Source of the DNA: Verrucomicrobiaceae bacterium
GTDB taxonomy: Bacteria > Verrucomicrobiota > Verrucomicrobiia > Verrucomicrobiales > Verrucomicrobiaceae
Direction of reading: 5' to 3'
Assembly: GCA_027490195.1 (NCBI GenBank)
Contig: JAIXYN010000088.1
Span: 1 to 51,021 of the forward strand
Length of the DNA: 51,021 nt
Part shown: one piece after another, positions 16,073 through 24,402 of the stretch
Numbering within the stretch: position 1 is the stretch's first letter
How the letters are laid out: each line of letters begins with the position of its first letter
The notes under the pieces: generated by a model
What the model was told of the DNA's origin: nothing
What the model saw: the letters and a program-made list of their open reading frames with translations, nothing else
Databases searched by the model: none
Position numbers and translations under genes: made by a program

Positions 16073-17578
16073 TCAGGCCTTCTTGGCTTCTTTCTTCTTC
16101 GCAGCGGCCTTCGGCCGTTCTGGCGGAGACAGTGGCTCCTCAGCAGGAGCTGGAGGCACAGGGATGAGCGGGAAGGGATTGGCCTGCGGCTCCATGGCAT
16201 ACTCACGGTCTTTGAGGATACCAGGCTGTGGCACAGGATACTTGCCTTTAGCATCAGCGATGAGCGGCGCAGGACCGTCGTTGGTGAGCTTGTCCACTCC
16301 TGGGGCGAACTCGAAGGCGCTGTTGATGTAGTCATCGTAGCGAACGACCTGCCCGGTGTGCGCGGCGGCACGGCCCATGGCGGTGGTGACGCTGGACTTG
16401 ATGCCGCGCTCCACTTCATTGTAAGGCTTATCGGCAATGATGGCGTCGATGAGGTCCTGCCACTCGAGGTCATACGGATTCGGCTCAGGCTGCTTGCCGC
16501 GCCAGATGATGTTGGAACGCTGCATTTTCTGGCTGTTGAAGGTCATCGCCTTGGAGGGGAAGTGACCGGCGGTGGAGACGATGGCGCTGCCCTTGGTGCC
16601 ATGCACCTGCGTGGCAAACTGGTTGTGCGTGCCGATGGCGGTGCGGCCTTCGAGGAAGAGCTTGGCGCCGTCTTTGAAGGTGTACTCGCAGCTGTAGTGG
16701 TCGAAGTTCTGATCAATGTAGTCGCCACGGTCGCTGCGGCCGCCGCTGGCCTGCACTTCCACCGGCCAGTCGTTCTTCATCCAGCACGCTTCGTCGATGT
16801 TGTGGATGTTGAAGTCGCTGAAGCCGCCGCCGCTGGCCCAAAGGAAGCTGTGGAAGCGCTGGATCTGCCACTGCAGTTCGCTTGGGTCCACTTTCGGATC
16901 ACGTGGAAGGGTGAAGGCAGAACCCACCGGGCCCTGCATGCGGTAGGCACGCATGAGGAGAAGATCGCCGATCTCACCATCCTGAATGCGGTTGAAGAGT
17001 TCGCCACGGACGCGGCAGTGGCGGCACATGAGGCCCACGCCGACTTTGAGATTCTTCTTCTTGGCTTCTTCATTCAGTGCCAGCAAGCGGCGAGCGGTGG
17101 GGCCGTCGGTGCAGATTGGCTTTTCCATGAAGATGTTCACGCCCTTCTCGATGGCGTATTTGAAATGCACCCAGCGGAAAGCCACCGGTGTGGTGAAGAT
17201 GGCCACGTCACCTTTGCGCAGCGAGTCGATGGCGTTTTTGTAGGCGTCGAAGCCGATGAACTTCGCGTCTTCAGACACGGACATGCGGTCGGGGTGCTTG
17301 GTGCTCAGCGCTTCAAAGCTGCCCTTGAGACGTTTTTCGGAAACATCCGCCATCGCCACGAGGCGGGTCACACGCTTCTGGATACCCATGGCGTTGCTCG
17401 CGGCACCGGTGCCACGGCCACCGCAACCGATCAAAGCCGTGCGGATTTCATCACTGCCAGCGGCATGCACATTGGGAAGGGTGATGCCGGAAAGCACGGA
17501 CAGCCCAGCGGCGGTCTTCGTGGTGGTTTTGAGAAATTCGCGTCGCGACGCGGTGGCAGGGTCGGTGGTGTTATTCAT
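16073..17578 (-). CDS. Tat-exported Gfo/Idh/MocA-family oxidoreductase
   Basis: A 501-residue protein. It opens with a twin-arginine signal (SRREFLKTTTKTAAGLSVLS), then the NAD(P)-binding Rossmann motif ALIGCGGRGTGAASNAMG at about residues 49-66. The EKPICTDGPTARRLL segment has the family's EKP signature with the lysine expected at the active site. The C-terminal half has the family's beta-sheet domain. The last 15 residues are very basic and Ala-rich (KAAAKKKEAKKA). Such secreted members are typical of Planctomycetota/Verrucomicrobiota and oxidise sugars or polyols, often in sulfated-glycan or heparin catabolism. The substrate is unknown. A strong terminator follows. Confidence 0.88.
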   Translation of the reverse strand: MNNTTDPATASRREFLKTTTKTAAGLSVLSGITLPNVHAAGSDEIRTALIGCGGRGTGAASNAMGIQKRVTRLVAMADVSEKRLKGSFEALSTKHPDRMSVSEDAKFIGFDAYKNAIDSLRKGDVAIFTTPVAFRWVHFKYAIEKGVNIFMEKPICTDGPTARRLLALNEEAKKKNLKVGVGLMCRHCRVRGELFNRIQDGEIGDLLLMRAYRMQGPVGSAFTLPRDPKVDPSELQWQIQRFHSFLWASGGGFSDFNIHNIDEACWMKNDWPVEVQASGGRSDRGDYIDQNFDHYSCEYTFKDGAKLFLEGRTAIGTHNQFATQVHGTKGSAIVSTAGHFPSKAMTFNSQKMQRSNIIWRGKQPEPNPYDLEWQDLIDAIIADKPYNEVERGIKSSVTTAMGRAAAHTGQVVRYDDYINSAFEFAPGVDKLTNDGPAPLIADAKGKYPVPQPGILKDREYAMEPQANPFPLIPVPPAPAEEPLSPPERPKAAAKKKEAKKA

Positions 17579-17657
17579 GAGGAGCGCTCATGTACGTAGC
17601 TGAAACCACCGAGCTTGCCGAGAGAAATCGTCGCAGATGACGATGCGCTAGCAAAAA

Positions 17658-18128
17658 TCAGCTGATCATTCCGCCGCGTGCGGAGATTTCTGAAAACGCG
17701 CGTGTCAGGGCGTTGTTCAGTTCATGCAGCGTCGCTTGTTCGAGCTGCGGGTCGAGCGTGGCCGTCAATGTCGGTGGCAGGATGATCGCCTGCGGCATCT
17801 TCGAAATCGTCTTCGCGGAAGCCTGAGGGGGTGGTACAGCAGAAGCCGGTACTGCGGCTGCGGGAGTCGGTTCCACCGCAGTCGGCAGCGTCACAGGACG
17901 TGGTGCTTCAAACAGCGTGGCTATCGAATGGGTGCAGTTCGATTCCTCCGCACGCGTGGTGGCACAGAGCTGCCTCAAGGACGCGAGCTGGGCATCAAGC
18001 CGATGGTTAAACCACTCACGAGTGCGCTGAATGTCCTGCACCAGCGCGGCCAGCTCATCGGCAAAAAGGTCTCCTGAGCGAACAGGCAGGCCGGGCGGTA
18101 GAGTGGCGTTGGATGTTTGAAGGCTCAT
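17658..18128 (-). CDS. Hypothetical protein with Pro/Ala-rich linker
   Basis: A 156-residue protein without signal peptide. Residues 20-70 are helical (DELAALVQDIQRTREWFNHR), residues 75-110 are a Pro/Ala/Thr linker, and residues 115-156 are helical (LEQATLHELNNALTRAFSEI). I do not recognise a family. The layout suggests a small scaffold or adaptor of two helical ends. It is transcribed from a strikingly AT-rich upstream region. Confidence 0.5.
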   Translation of the reverse strand: MSLQTSNATLPPGLPVRSGDLFADELAALVQDIQRTREWFNHRLDAQLASLRQLCATTRAEESNCTHSIATLFEAPRPVTLPTAVEPTPAAAVPASAVPPPQASAKTISKMPQAIILPPTLTATLDPQLEQATLHELNNALTRAFSEISARGGMIS

Positions 18129-18345
18129 GCAAAGCCAAACATATTAAAATTCCCATAAATAATCAAGTCCTCTTCACTCTCAATCCTATAGATTTTCAAA
18201 ATATTGGCCTTTTCGATCTCTAAATTTTTAAGTTTAGAACCACTGTAAAGATATATTTAGTGTAGCGCACATGGAATACTTCTCTTCCCTCTAAACAGGC
18301 ATAAAAACCCAAACGCAGAAGGATGAAAAAGCAGCGGAGTTGGGC
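18129..18345. other. AT-rich intergenic island
   Basis: About 217 bases much richer in A and T than the neighbours, with stretches such as AAACATATTAAAATTCCCAT and TATATTTAG. It carries the promoter of the gene at 17658-18128 and the 3' side of the sulfatase gene. No gene is visible. It may be a nucleoid-protein binding patch or recently acquired DNA. Confidence 0.5.
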
Positions 18346-19710
18346 TCAGGGATTCTTCTTTTTGCCCTTCCCTGCCCGTTTCTGAACCAGCGGCCAGTCG
18401 GGATCAGCCGTACGGGAGGATTCCATAAGCGCGGCGGCTTGGGTCACGAGGTCGGGCTTCTCCTTGGCTAGGTCATGCGCCTCTGCGGCATCGGCCTTGA
18501 GATCGTAAAGTTCAATGGCGCTCTCTGGGCCGTTGCGCACGGCTTTCCAGTCGCCAAAGCGCACCGCCTGCAATGAGGCCCCTTCGTGCAGTTCCCAGTA
18601 AAAGTGATCGCGCTGAGGTGCCGGGCCGCCTTTGAGGAATGGAACCAATGAGAGGCCGTCGGTCTTGCAGGCGGCGGGAATCTTCGCGCCGGCGAGTTCG
18701 GCGGCGGTGGGCAGGAAATCCCAGAACGCCCAGGGTTCATCTATCACGCGTCCGGCTGGCACCTGGCCGGGCCAGCGGGCCAGTGCTGCCTGCCGCAGAG
18801 CACCTTCATACAGGCCGCGCTTGTAGCCTCGTAGGCCATTGGAGGCCTGTTCGAAGAGCTTGCCCATTTCCGACTTGGGGTCAAAGGACGAGCCGTTGTC
18901 GCCAGCGGTCATGACGAGCGTGTTGTCATCAATGCCGCACTCTTTGAGCGTGCCGAGCAGGCGGCCCACATCGCTGTCCAGGCGGGTGACCATGGCGGCG
19001 TAGTTCTTCTGCATTTCAGTCCACGGCTTGTTTTTGTAGATGCCCTGGTCGTCGATCTCGAAGTTGCCATGCGGCAGCGTGATCGAGTAGTACAAGAAGA
19101 AGGGGCCGGACTTGTGCTCGCGCACCCAGCGCACGACTTCATCGGAGATGAGCTGCTGCGCGTAGGTTTTGCCCACGCCTTTGACTTTGTTGCCTGGCAG
19201 GTCGAAGCGCTGGTCGTTGTTGTAGAGGTAAGTGGGGAAGTAGCTGTGCGCGTGGCGCTGGCAGTTGTAGCCGTAGAAGTGGTCAAAGCCCAGCTTCAGC
19301 GGGCTGCCCGTGGTGTCGAACATGCCCATGCCCCACTTCCCCACGCAGGCGGTGGCATAGCCCGCATCCTTCAAAATCTGCGCCACCGTGATGGTGCCCG
19401 CTGGCAGCGGCTTCTGCCCTTCTGCACCGATCTCTCTGTTCGCACGGATCGGGCAGTGCCCGGTGTGCAAACCGGTCATCAAGCTCGAGCGTGAAGGCGC
19501 GCACACGCTCGTGCCGCTGTAGCCTTGCAAGTAGCGCGTGCCCTCCTTGGCCATGCGGTCGAGGTTGGGCGTCTGAATCAGCTTCTGCCCGTAGCAGCCC
19601 AGATCGCCCTGAGCGAGGTCGTCGCTGAGAATGAAAATGAGGTTGGGCTGGCCTGCGGCGGCGGTGGACAGTGCGCAGGCAAAAAGGAGCAGTACGAAGG
19701 GTCGGATCAT
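18346..19710 (-). CDS. Secreted sulfatase (formylglycine-dependent)
   Basis: A 454-residue protein with signal peptide (1-20, LLLFACALSTAAAG). The metal-binding start PNLIFILSDDLAQGDLGCYG (22-41) and the sulfatase signature SVCAPSRSSLMTG with Cys70 are intact; Cys70 is the residue converted to formylglycine. The later KWGMGMFDTTG and AGDNGSSFDPKSEMG match the second half of the metal site. The enzyme would remove sulfate esters from glycans or small molecules outside the cytoplasm. ATG 19710 is chosen over an upstream frame extension to 19869, which lies in repeat DNA. It shares strand and region with the oxidoreductase at 16073. Confidence 0.9.
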   Translation of the reverse strand: MIRPFVLLLFACALSTAAAGQPNLIFILSDDLAQGDLGCYGQKLIQTPNLDRMAKEGTRYLQGYSGTSVCAPSRSSLMTGLHTGHCPIRANREIGAEGQKPLPAGTITVAQILKDAGYATACVGKWGMGMFDTTGSPLKLGFDHFYGYNCQRHAHSYFPTYLYNNDQRFDLPGNKVKGVGKTYAQQLISDEVVRWVREHKSGPFFLYYSITLPHGNFEIDDQGIYKNKPWTEMQKNYAAMVTRLDSDVGRLLGTLKECGIDDNTLVMTAGDNGSSFDPKSEMGKLFEQASNGLRGYKRGLYEGALRQAALARWPGQVPAGRVIDEPWAFWDFLPTAAELAGAKIPAACKTDGLSLVPFLKGGPAPQRDHFYWELHEGASLQAVRFGDWKAVRNGPESAIELYDLKADAAEAHDLAKEKPDLVTQAAALMESSRTADPDWPLVQKRAGKGKKKNP

Positions 19711-19795
19711 GGCAAGATGGGAACGTTGGAGCGCATGCGTCCTCGCGTTAGATTTTAGCTTTACGCGAAAAATCGCCCAGCCATGGAACCAGCCA

Positions 19796-19967
19796 AATGA
19801 CGAATGAGTAAATCCGAATGACGAAATAATGACCAATGACGAAGCTCGAAGGGCGGAGTGAACTCCCAACGCATTCGAAACTCAACACGTTCCGGTCAAT
19901 GCATTCACCGCTCTGCAACTTAGTGCTTCGTCATTCTTTAGTCATTCGGATTTACTCATTCGTCATT
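19796..19967. repeat. Palindromic MITE-like element (variant)
   Basis: Perfect 27-bp terminal inverted repeats at 19796-19822 and 19941-19967, beginning AATGACGAATGAG, enclose about 118 bp. Internal units (AATGACGAAGC against GCTTCGTCATT) continue the pairing. It is related in its GAATGACGAA words to the elements at 22776, 27556 and 44101 but has its own terminal sequence. It overlaps the upstream frame extension of the sulfatase gene. Confidence 0.8.
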
Positions 19968-19978
19968 GCAGACATCCT

Positions 19979-20488
19979 TTACCTCACCTGGCACACCGTC
20001 TTCGCGACTGCTTGTGCGTAGGTATTCGCAATGGTGTCCATGTTCACTGCCAGACTGTAAAGACCGCCGATGGCGAAGGCTTTGTTGATGATGAACTGAC
20101 CGACGGGCACCCGCTTGGGCATCTGATAAACCGTCACCACACCATCCAGATGCATCTGTCCCATGCCGGGCATCGCAGTGCGCACGAAGGCGCTGCCTTT
20201 GGTGAATCGGGTGATGTTGACCACGAGCTCATAACGGCCTGGCTTTCCCGAACCGGGCTGAGCCAAAGACTGCACCGCCTGGGTGATCCGGTTGCCGAGC
20301 ATCTGGCGTTCTTCTTCAGACATGCGGGCGTCCGTGCTGCTCACTTGCGTGGTGACGCCGTCTCCCTGGCTGATGACCGCCGTGAGAGGCGTGACGTAGA
20401 CGGCACGCGGCGTGTGGGTGGCGCAGCTGGAAAGCACCAGTGCAGCGGCGAGAACGAAGAGACGGCGGAGGGCGTTTTGGATTTTCAT
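19979..20488 (-). CDS. Hypothetical lipoprotein (DUF4410-like)
   Basis: A 169-residue protein. Lipoprotein signal with cleavage at LVLSSCATH (Cys near residue 23). The body has short beta strands (GRYELVVNITRFTKGSAF) and a C-terminal helix with MDTIANTYAQAVAKTV. The strand-glycine pattern and length are like DUF4410-type periplasmic lipoproteins that answer part of an outer-membrane complex, but this is only a resemblance. ATG 20488 gives the lipoprotein signal; the frame is open to 20527. Confidence 0.6.
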   Translation of the reverse strand: MKIQNALRRLFVLAAALVLSSCATHTPRAVYVTPLTAVISQGDGVTTQVSSTDARMSEEERQMLGNRITQAVQSLAQPGSGKPGRYELVVNITRFTKGSAFVRTAMPGMGQMHLDGVVTVYQMPKRVPVGQFIINKAFAIGGLYSLAVNMDTIANTYAQAVAKTVCQVR

Positions 20489-20555
20489 CGTGATAGGGAA
20501 TTGATGGGGAAAGGTGACGGCGTACATCTACGAAATGATCGTTCCAAGACGAGTA

Positions 20556-20590
20556 CAAAAAATAACGGCCCGGAATCACTTCCGGGCCGC
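20556..20590 (-). terminator. Rho-independent terminator of groESL
   Basis: On the minus strand CGGCCCGGAA GTGA TTCCGGGCCG is a perfect 10-bp stem with 4-nt loop, followed by a TTATTTTTT tract. It lies about 57 nt after the groEL stop codon. Confidence 0.88.
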
Positions 20591-20646
20591 GTGGGGGTTT
20601 GGGTTTTGATTCGCCGCGTGGGTTGGGTCACGCAGCGGTCAAAGGA

Positions 20647-22269
20647 TTACATCATGCCGCCGTGGTCGTGGGCATGGCCTGCGTCAGCAGCTTCTTCCTT
20701 CGGAATGTCGGAGATCAGACATTCGGTGGTGAGGAGGAGGCCGGAGATGGAGGCGGCGTTCTGGAGAGCGCTGCGGGTCACCTTGGCTGGGTCAACGACA
20801 CCTGCCTTGATGAGGTCTTCATACTTGCCGGTGGCGACGTTGTAGCCGTGGTTGCCGGTGCCTTTCTTGACTTCAGCAACGACGAGCGCGCCTTCGATGC
20901 CTGCGTTGGCAGCAAGCTGACGAAGAGGAGCTTCGATCGCACGTGCGACGATTTCCGCACCAGTCTTCTCGTCGCCGGAAAGGCCGAGATCACCGATGGA
21001 AGCCTGAGCACGGATGAGGGCGACGCCGCCCCCAGGAACAATGCCTTCTTCGACGGCTGCACGGGTGGCGTGCAGGGCGTCTTCGACGCGGGCTTTCTTT
21101 TCCTTCATTTCCGTTTCGGTAGCAGCACCGACGTTGATGACGGCGACGCCGCCGGCGAGCTTGGCAAGACGCTCCTGGAGCTTCTCACGGTCGTAGTCGC
21201 TGGTGGTTTCGGAGATCTGGTTCTTGATCTGGGAAACGCGGCCTGCAATGGCTTCGCTGCCGCCTTCGCCTTCGACGATGACGGTGTTTTCCTTGCCGAT
21301 GGTGATGCGCTTGGCACGGCCAAGGTCAGCGAGCTCGATGTTCTCAAGCTTGATGCCAAGGTCTTCGGTGATGCAGCGGCCGCCGGTGAGGATGGCGATG
21401 TCTTCGAGCATGGCCTTGCGGCGGTCGCCGAAGCCAGGAGCCTTGACAGCCACGATGTTGAGGGTGCCGCGCAGCTTGTTCACCACGAGGGTGGCAAGGG
21501 CTTCACCTTCGACGTCTTCAGCGATGATGAGGAGGGGCTTGCCGGAGCGAGCGACCTTCTCAAGCAGAGGCAGCATGTCCTTCAGATTGCTGACCTTCTT
21601 CTCGTTGATGAGGATGTAGGCGTTCTCAAGGTTGCACTCCATCGTCTCCGGATTGGTGACGAAGTAAGGGGAGAGGTAGCCCTTGTCGAACTGCATGCCT
21701 TCGACGACTTCGAGGGTCGTTTCGATGGACTTGGCTTCTTCGACGGTGATGGTGCCTTCCTTGCCCACTTTGTCCATGGCTTCGGCGATGATGTTGCCGA
21801 TGCTGGCGTCCCAGTTGGCGGACACGGTTGCGACCTGGGCCACTTCCTTGCTGTCCTTGACGGGGGTGGAGATTTCCTTGAGCTTGGCCACGATGGCCTC
21901 AGTGGCCTTCATGATGCCGCGCTGAAGCGAGATCGGGTTGGCGCCGGCGGTCACGTTGCGGAGACCTTCTGCGTAGATGGCTTCAGCCAGGACCGTTGCG
22001 GTCGTGGTGCCGTCACCAGCGATGTCGGAGGTCTTGGAGGAGACTTCCTTGATGAGCTGGGCGCCCATGTTTTCATATGCGTCTGGAAGCTCGATTTCCT
22101 TGGCGACGGTGACGCCGTCCTTGGTGATCGTTGGGCTGCCGAATTTCTTTTCAAGGATGACGTTGCGACCAGCAGGGCCGAGAGTGGCCTTGACGGCGCG
22201 AGCCAGCTTGGTGACGCCGCGGAGGAGTGCCTGACGGGCGGCTTCGTCGAAGTAGAGTTGTTTAGCCAT
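20647..22269 (-). CDS. groEL: Chaperonin GroEL
   Basis: A 540-residue 60-kDa chaperonin, full length, starting MAKQLYFDEAARQALLRGV. The ATP-site segments LGPAGRNVILEKKFGSP and DGTTTATVLA, and GIVPGGGVALIRA in the C-terminal equatorial half, are intact. It folds proteins inside the double ring capped by GroES. The C-terminal tail is AADAGHAHDHGGMM: the usual GGM repeats are reduced to one and preceded by a His-rich stretch. It follows groES by 43 nt in one operon and ends at a strong terminator. Confidence 0.98.
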   Translation of the reverse strand: MAKQLYFDEAARQALLRGVTKLARAVKATLGPAGRNVILEKKFGSPTITKDGVTVAKEIELPDAYENMGAQLIKEVSSKTSDIAGDGTTTATVLAEAIYAEGLRNVTAGANPISLQRGIMKATEAIVAKLKEISTPVKDSKEVAQVATVSANWDASIGNIIAEAMDKVGKEGTITVEEAKSIETTLEVVEGMQFDKGYLSPYFVTNPETMECNLENAYILINEKKVSNLKDMLPLLEKVARSGKPLLIIAEDVEGEALATLVVNKLRGTLNIVAVKAPGFGDRRKAMLEDIAILTGGRCITEDLGIKLENIELADLGRAKRITIGKENTVIVEGEGGSEAIAGRVSQIKNQISETTSDYDREKLQERLAKLAGGVAVINVGAATETEMKEKKARVEDALHATRAAVEEGIVPGGGVALIRAQASIGDLGLSGDEKTGAEIVARAIEAPLRQLAANAGIEGALVVAEVKKGTGNHGYNVATGKYEDLIKAGVVDPAKVTRSALQNAASISGLLLTTECLISDIPKEEAADAGHAHDHGGMM

Positions 22270-22312
22270 AACTGTTTAAGTAGTGTGAGTTGAGGGGTGG
22301 GTTTGAGGGGGA

Positions 22313-22609
22313 TTAGCCGATGATGCCGAGGATGTCGGTTTCGTTGATGATGAGGACGTCTTCGCCGTCGAGCTTCACTTCCGTGCCGCCGTACTTGGAG
22401 ATGAGGACCTTGTCGCCCTTCTTCACGGTGAAGAGGGTGGACACGTCTTTGCCTTCGTCGTCCTTGCCGGTGCCAAGGGCGAGCACTTCAGCTTCCTGTG
22501 GCTTTTCTTTGGCGGTGTCGGGGAGGAAGATGCCGCCAGCGGTCTTTTCTTCGCTGATGGAACGCTTGACGAGGACGCGGCGTCCGAGGGGTGTGATGGA
22601 GGTGGCCAT
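22313..22609 (-). CDS. groES: Co-chaperonin GroES
   Basis: A 98-residue protein of normal length, ITPLGRRVLVKRSISEEKTA at the start, a mobile loop region TAGGIFLPDTAKEKPQ, and the C-terminal VKLDGEDVLIINETDILGII. It caps the GroEL ring. First gene of the groES-groEL operon. I see no classical CIRCE element (TTAGCACTC-N9-GAGTGCTAA) upstream. A large inverted repeat at 22665-22710 is the only strong symmetric element there. Confidence 0.97.
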   Translation of the reverse strand: MATSITPLGRRVLVKRSISEEKTAGGIFLPDTAKEKPQEAEVLALGTGKDDEGKDVSTLFTVKKGDKVLISKYGGTEVKLDGEDVLIINETDILGIIG

Positions 22610-22664
22610 AGTTGGTCTGGTTTGTGCTTTGAGGGTTTCTGGTTCTGGTTTGGTTCGGGTTGTC

Positions 22665-22710
22665 TGCCCGGCCTGCTGTCACACGGGTTGGTGTGCCGGC
22701 TGGCCGGGCG
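22665..22710. promoter_or_regulatory. Inverted repeat upstream of groES
   Basis: Arms of 20 bp (22665-22684 and 22691-22710) around a 6-nt loop GGGTTG pair at about 16 positions: GCCCGGCC against GGCCGGGC and CACAC against GTGTG. It sits 56 nt before the groES start, where an operator or a leader hairpin controlling heat-shock expression would be expected. No T-tract, so not a standard terminator. Confidence 0.45.
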
Positions 22711-22775
22711 GAAAGGGGTGCTAGGAAAGAAAGTCGGGCTGGTGGGAAAGGGAGTCAGCGGGTTTGCGGAGGGGG

Positions 22776-22916
22776 GGAATGACGAAAGCAGAATGAGGAA
22801 TGTCGAATGAATGCCGAAGCCGGAAGCACGAAGCTGCCCTGCTGCGTCATCGCGGCAGGTTCGGGATTCGTTGTTGGAACTTGATTCGTCATTCTTAATT
22901 CTGGTTTCGTCATTCC
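22776..22916. repeat. MITE-like palindrome, family A, copy 1
   Basis: Terminal repeats: AATGACGAAAGCAGAAT at 22778-22794 and, inverted, AATGACGAAACCAGAAT at 22898-22914 (16 of 17 match). Internal GAATGAGGAATGTCGAATGA is shared with the copy at 27556. The right end supplies the last codon and stop of the lipoprotein gene at 22910-23515. Confidence 0.82.
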
Positions 22917-23515
22917 TCCATAGGAGTCGCTGTTGCTGGCGCAGGAAGGGTATTCGGGACGATGGCGACGCCGTTCGGCGCACGGTCAAGCCCTCCATAG
23001 CTGAGATCTGGGGCTGCCTCGCCGATTTCACTGACGAGGAAGTCCACGATGCGCTGCGGCTCTTCGGAGAGCACGGACTGCAGCATGCGTGAGGTGCGTG
23101 CCTGATCGTAGCCTTTCATGTCCAGGTCAAGCTTCGCAGCACCTTCAAGACCTTTGATTTGCGCGGCAAGGTCCACGGTGGAATTCACGCGCTTCAGCAG
23201 GACGGGGTCAGCAGCGAGTTTTTTCATCGCCACGGCCAGCTTGTCCTTCACTTCCGGCGTGTTCAGCAGCTCGGTGGCGGTCTTGCCGGGGTATTGGGAG
23301 ATGATGCTGTCCGCTTCGCTCTTCAAAGCATTGTCTGCGGGGGAAGCGGTCGCTGCAGGCGTCAGGGCACTGGAGATTTCCGCTTCGATGCGTGCATCAG
23401 GGACGGCCGCAGGTTTCGGAGCCGCAGGTGTTTCCGTGGTCTTGGCAGTCTCGGGCGATTTGCCGCAGGAGGCCAGTGCGAGTGCCGTCATGATGAGAAG
23501 GGTGTTCGTCTTCAT
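22910..23515 (-). CDS. Hypothetical lipoprotein, coupled to the gene upstream
   Basis: A 201-residue protein. Lipoprotein signal MTALALASCGKS with Cys at residue 17, then a Pro/Ala/Thr-rich spacer to about residue 45, then a helical domain (KSEADSIISQYPGKTATELL and KDKLAVAMKKLAADPVLLKR). I do not recognise a family. Its ATG overlaps the stop codon of the preceding gene (ATGA), so the two products probably act together. The stop codon lies within a family A repeat, which suggests that insertion of the element set the present C-terminus PMEE. Confidence 0.6.
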   Translation of the reverse strand: MKTNTLLIMTALALASCGKSPETAKTTETPAAPKPAAVPDARIEAEISSALTPAATASPADNALKSEADSIISQYPGKTATELLNTPEVKDKLAVAMKKLAADPVLLKRVNSTVDLAAQIKGLEGAAKLDLDMKGYDQARTSRMLQSVLSEEPQRIVDFLVSEIGEAAPDLSYGGLDRAPNGVAIVPNTLPAPATATPMEE

Positions 23516-24096
23516 GCGGCGCGGGGGGCGATGGCTGCGTTGGAGATTTCACGCAGCGCTGTTTTCACAGCCAGGTCGAAAGATTGGAAGGACTCATAGG
23601 GAGAGCCCAGCTGGCCGGTCATGCCGCGCACCTCGGCGGTGTTTTCCATGCGGCCCATGACGAACCACTGATCACCGCCCTGGTTTTCGATCAGCGACTT
23701 CAGGTATTCGATCTCCAGCTTCTTGTTGGTGATCTGGTCGTTCGTGTCGGCGCTTTGATTCGTGAACTGCACCAGCGGCTGGCGGCACAGCAGGATGCCG
23801 TAGGCTTTGTTCTGCGCCAGCGAGCAGGTAACCGAATACTTCGCCTGGGAATCCACCAGCGTGTGGGAGGGGTCCGTGCAGCTGATCATCAGCTCCGTCT
23901 CCGAGAGACGGGCGGTGGCGCCCATGGGGTCCCGCGTGATGCGGAAGCCCTCGGCTTCGGTCAGACCGGAAAAGCATTCCACGATAGTGTTGAGAAAAGT
24001 GCGGCGCATCTTCAGCAAGAGCTCATCATGCCTCGCGAGGAGGCCCTTGGCCTCCCCATCGAGTGCAGACAGTTCCTTGAGCGCCTCTAGACTCAT
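23512..24096 (-). CDS. Hypothetical cytoplasmic protein
   Basis: A 194-residue protein without signal peptide. The first 40 residues are helical (SLEALKELSALDGEAKGLLA), the middle is mixed strand (GFRITRDPMGATARLSETEL), and residues 120-150 are a charged helix (TNKKLEIEYLKSLIENQGGD). The family is unknown to me. ATG 24096 was preferred; the frame is open upstream to 24252 but that part lies within an inverted-repeat element. It is the first gene of a two-gene unit between dnaK and groES. Confidence 0.55.
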   Translation of the reverse strand: MSLEALKELSALDGEAKGLLARHDELLLKMRRTFLNTIVECFSGLTEAEGFRITRDPMGATARLSETELMISCTDPSHTLVDSQAKYSVTCSLAQNKAYGILLCRQPLVQFTNQSADTNDQITNKKLEIEYLKSLIENQGGDQWFVMGRMENTAEVRGMTGQLGSPYESFQSFDLAVKTALREISNAAIAPRAA

Positions 24097-24118
24097 CGTG
24101 GCTGAAGGATGGGGTTGG

Positions 24119-24295
24119 AAAGTGGTCCGCACAGTCCCCTGTGCGGTGCGCCGAAGGCGGGAGCGTTGGCATTTGCCGTTTGAGCGCCGAAGTCCTGAGT
24201 ACGAAGCGAAAGAGCAGCGAGTGAGGGGCCATGCGTGCGCGGAGCGCCGCACAGAGGATTGCCTTCGGCTCGCTTCGCGGGGTGCGGACCACTTT
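24119..24295. repeat. 177-bp inverted-repeat element
   Basis: Perfect 14-bp ends AAAGTGGTCCGCAC (24119-24132) and GTGCGGACCACTTT (24282-24295). Inside, CTGTGCGG...GCGC and GCCGAAGGC on the left are matched in inverse order by GCGCCGCACAG and GCCTTCGGC on the right, so much of the element can fold back. It sits between dnaK and the gene at 23512 and resembles a MITE. Confidence 0.7.
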
Positions 24296-24402
24296 TCTCG
24301 CGTCCTTCAAGGACGCCGTGTTGCGGCGACCCTGGAAGGATTTTCGAGATCAATGTAATAGCAGCAGCCATAGGAACTCAGGAGAAGACTCGAAGGACTG
24401 GA

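Noticed and set aside
20599..22293. 564-residue frame antisense to groEL
   Set aside because: Shadow of groEL; no independent protein pattern.
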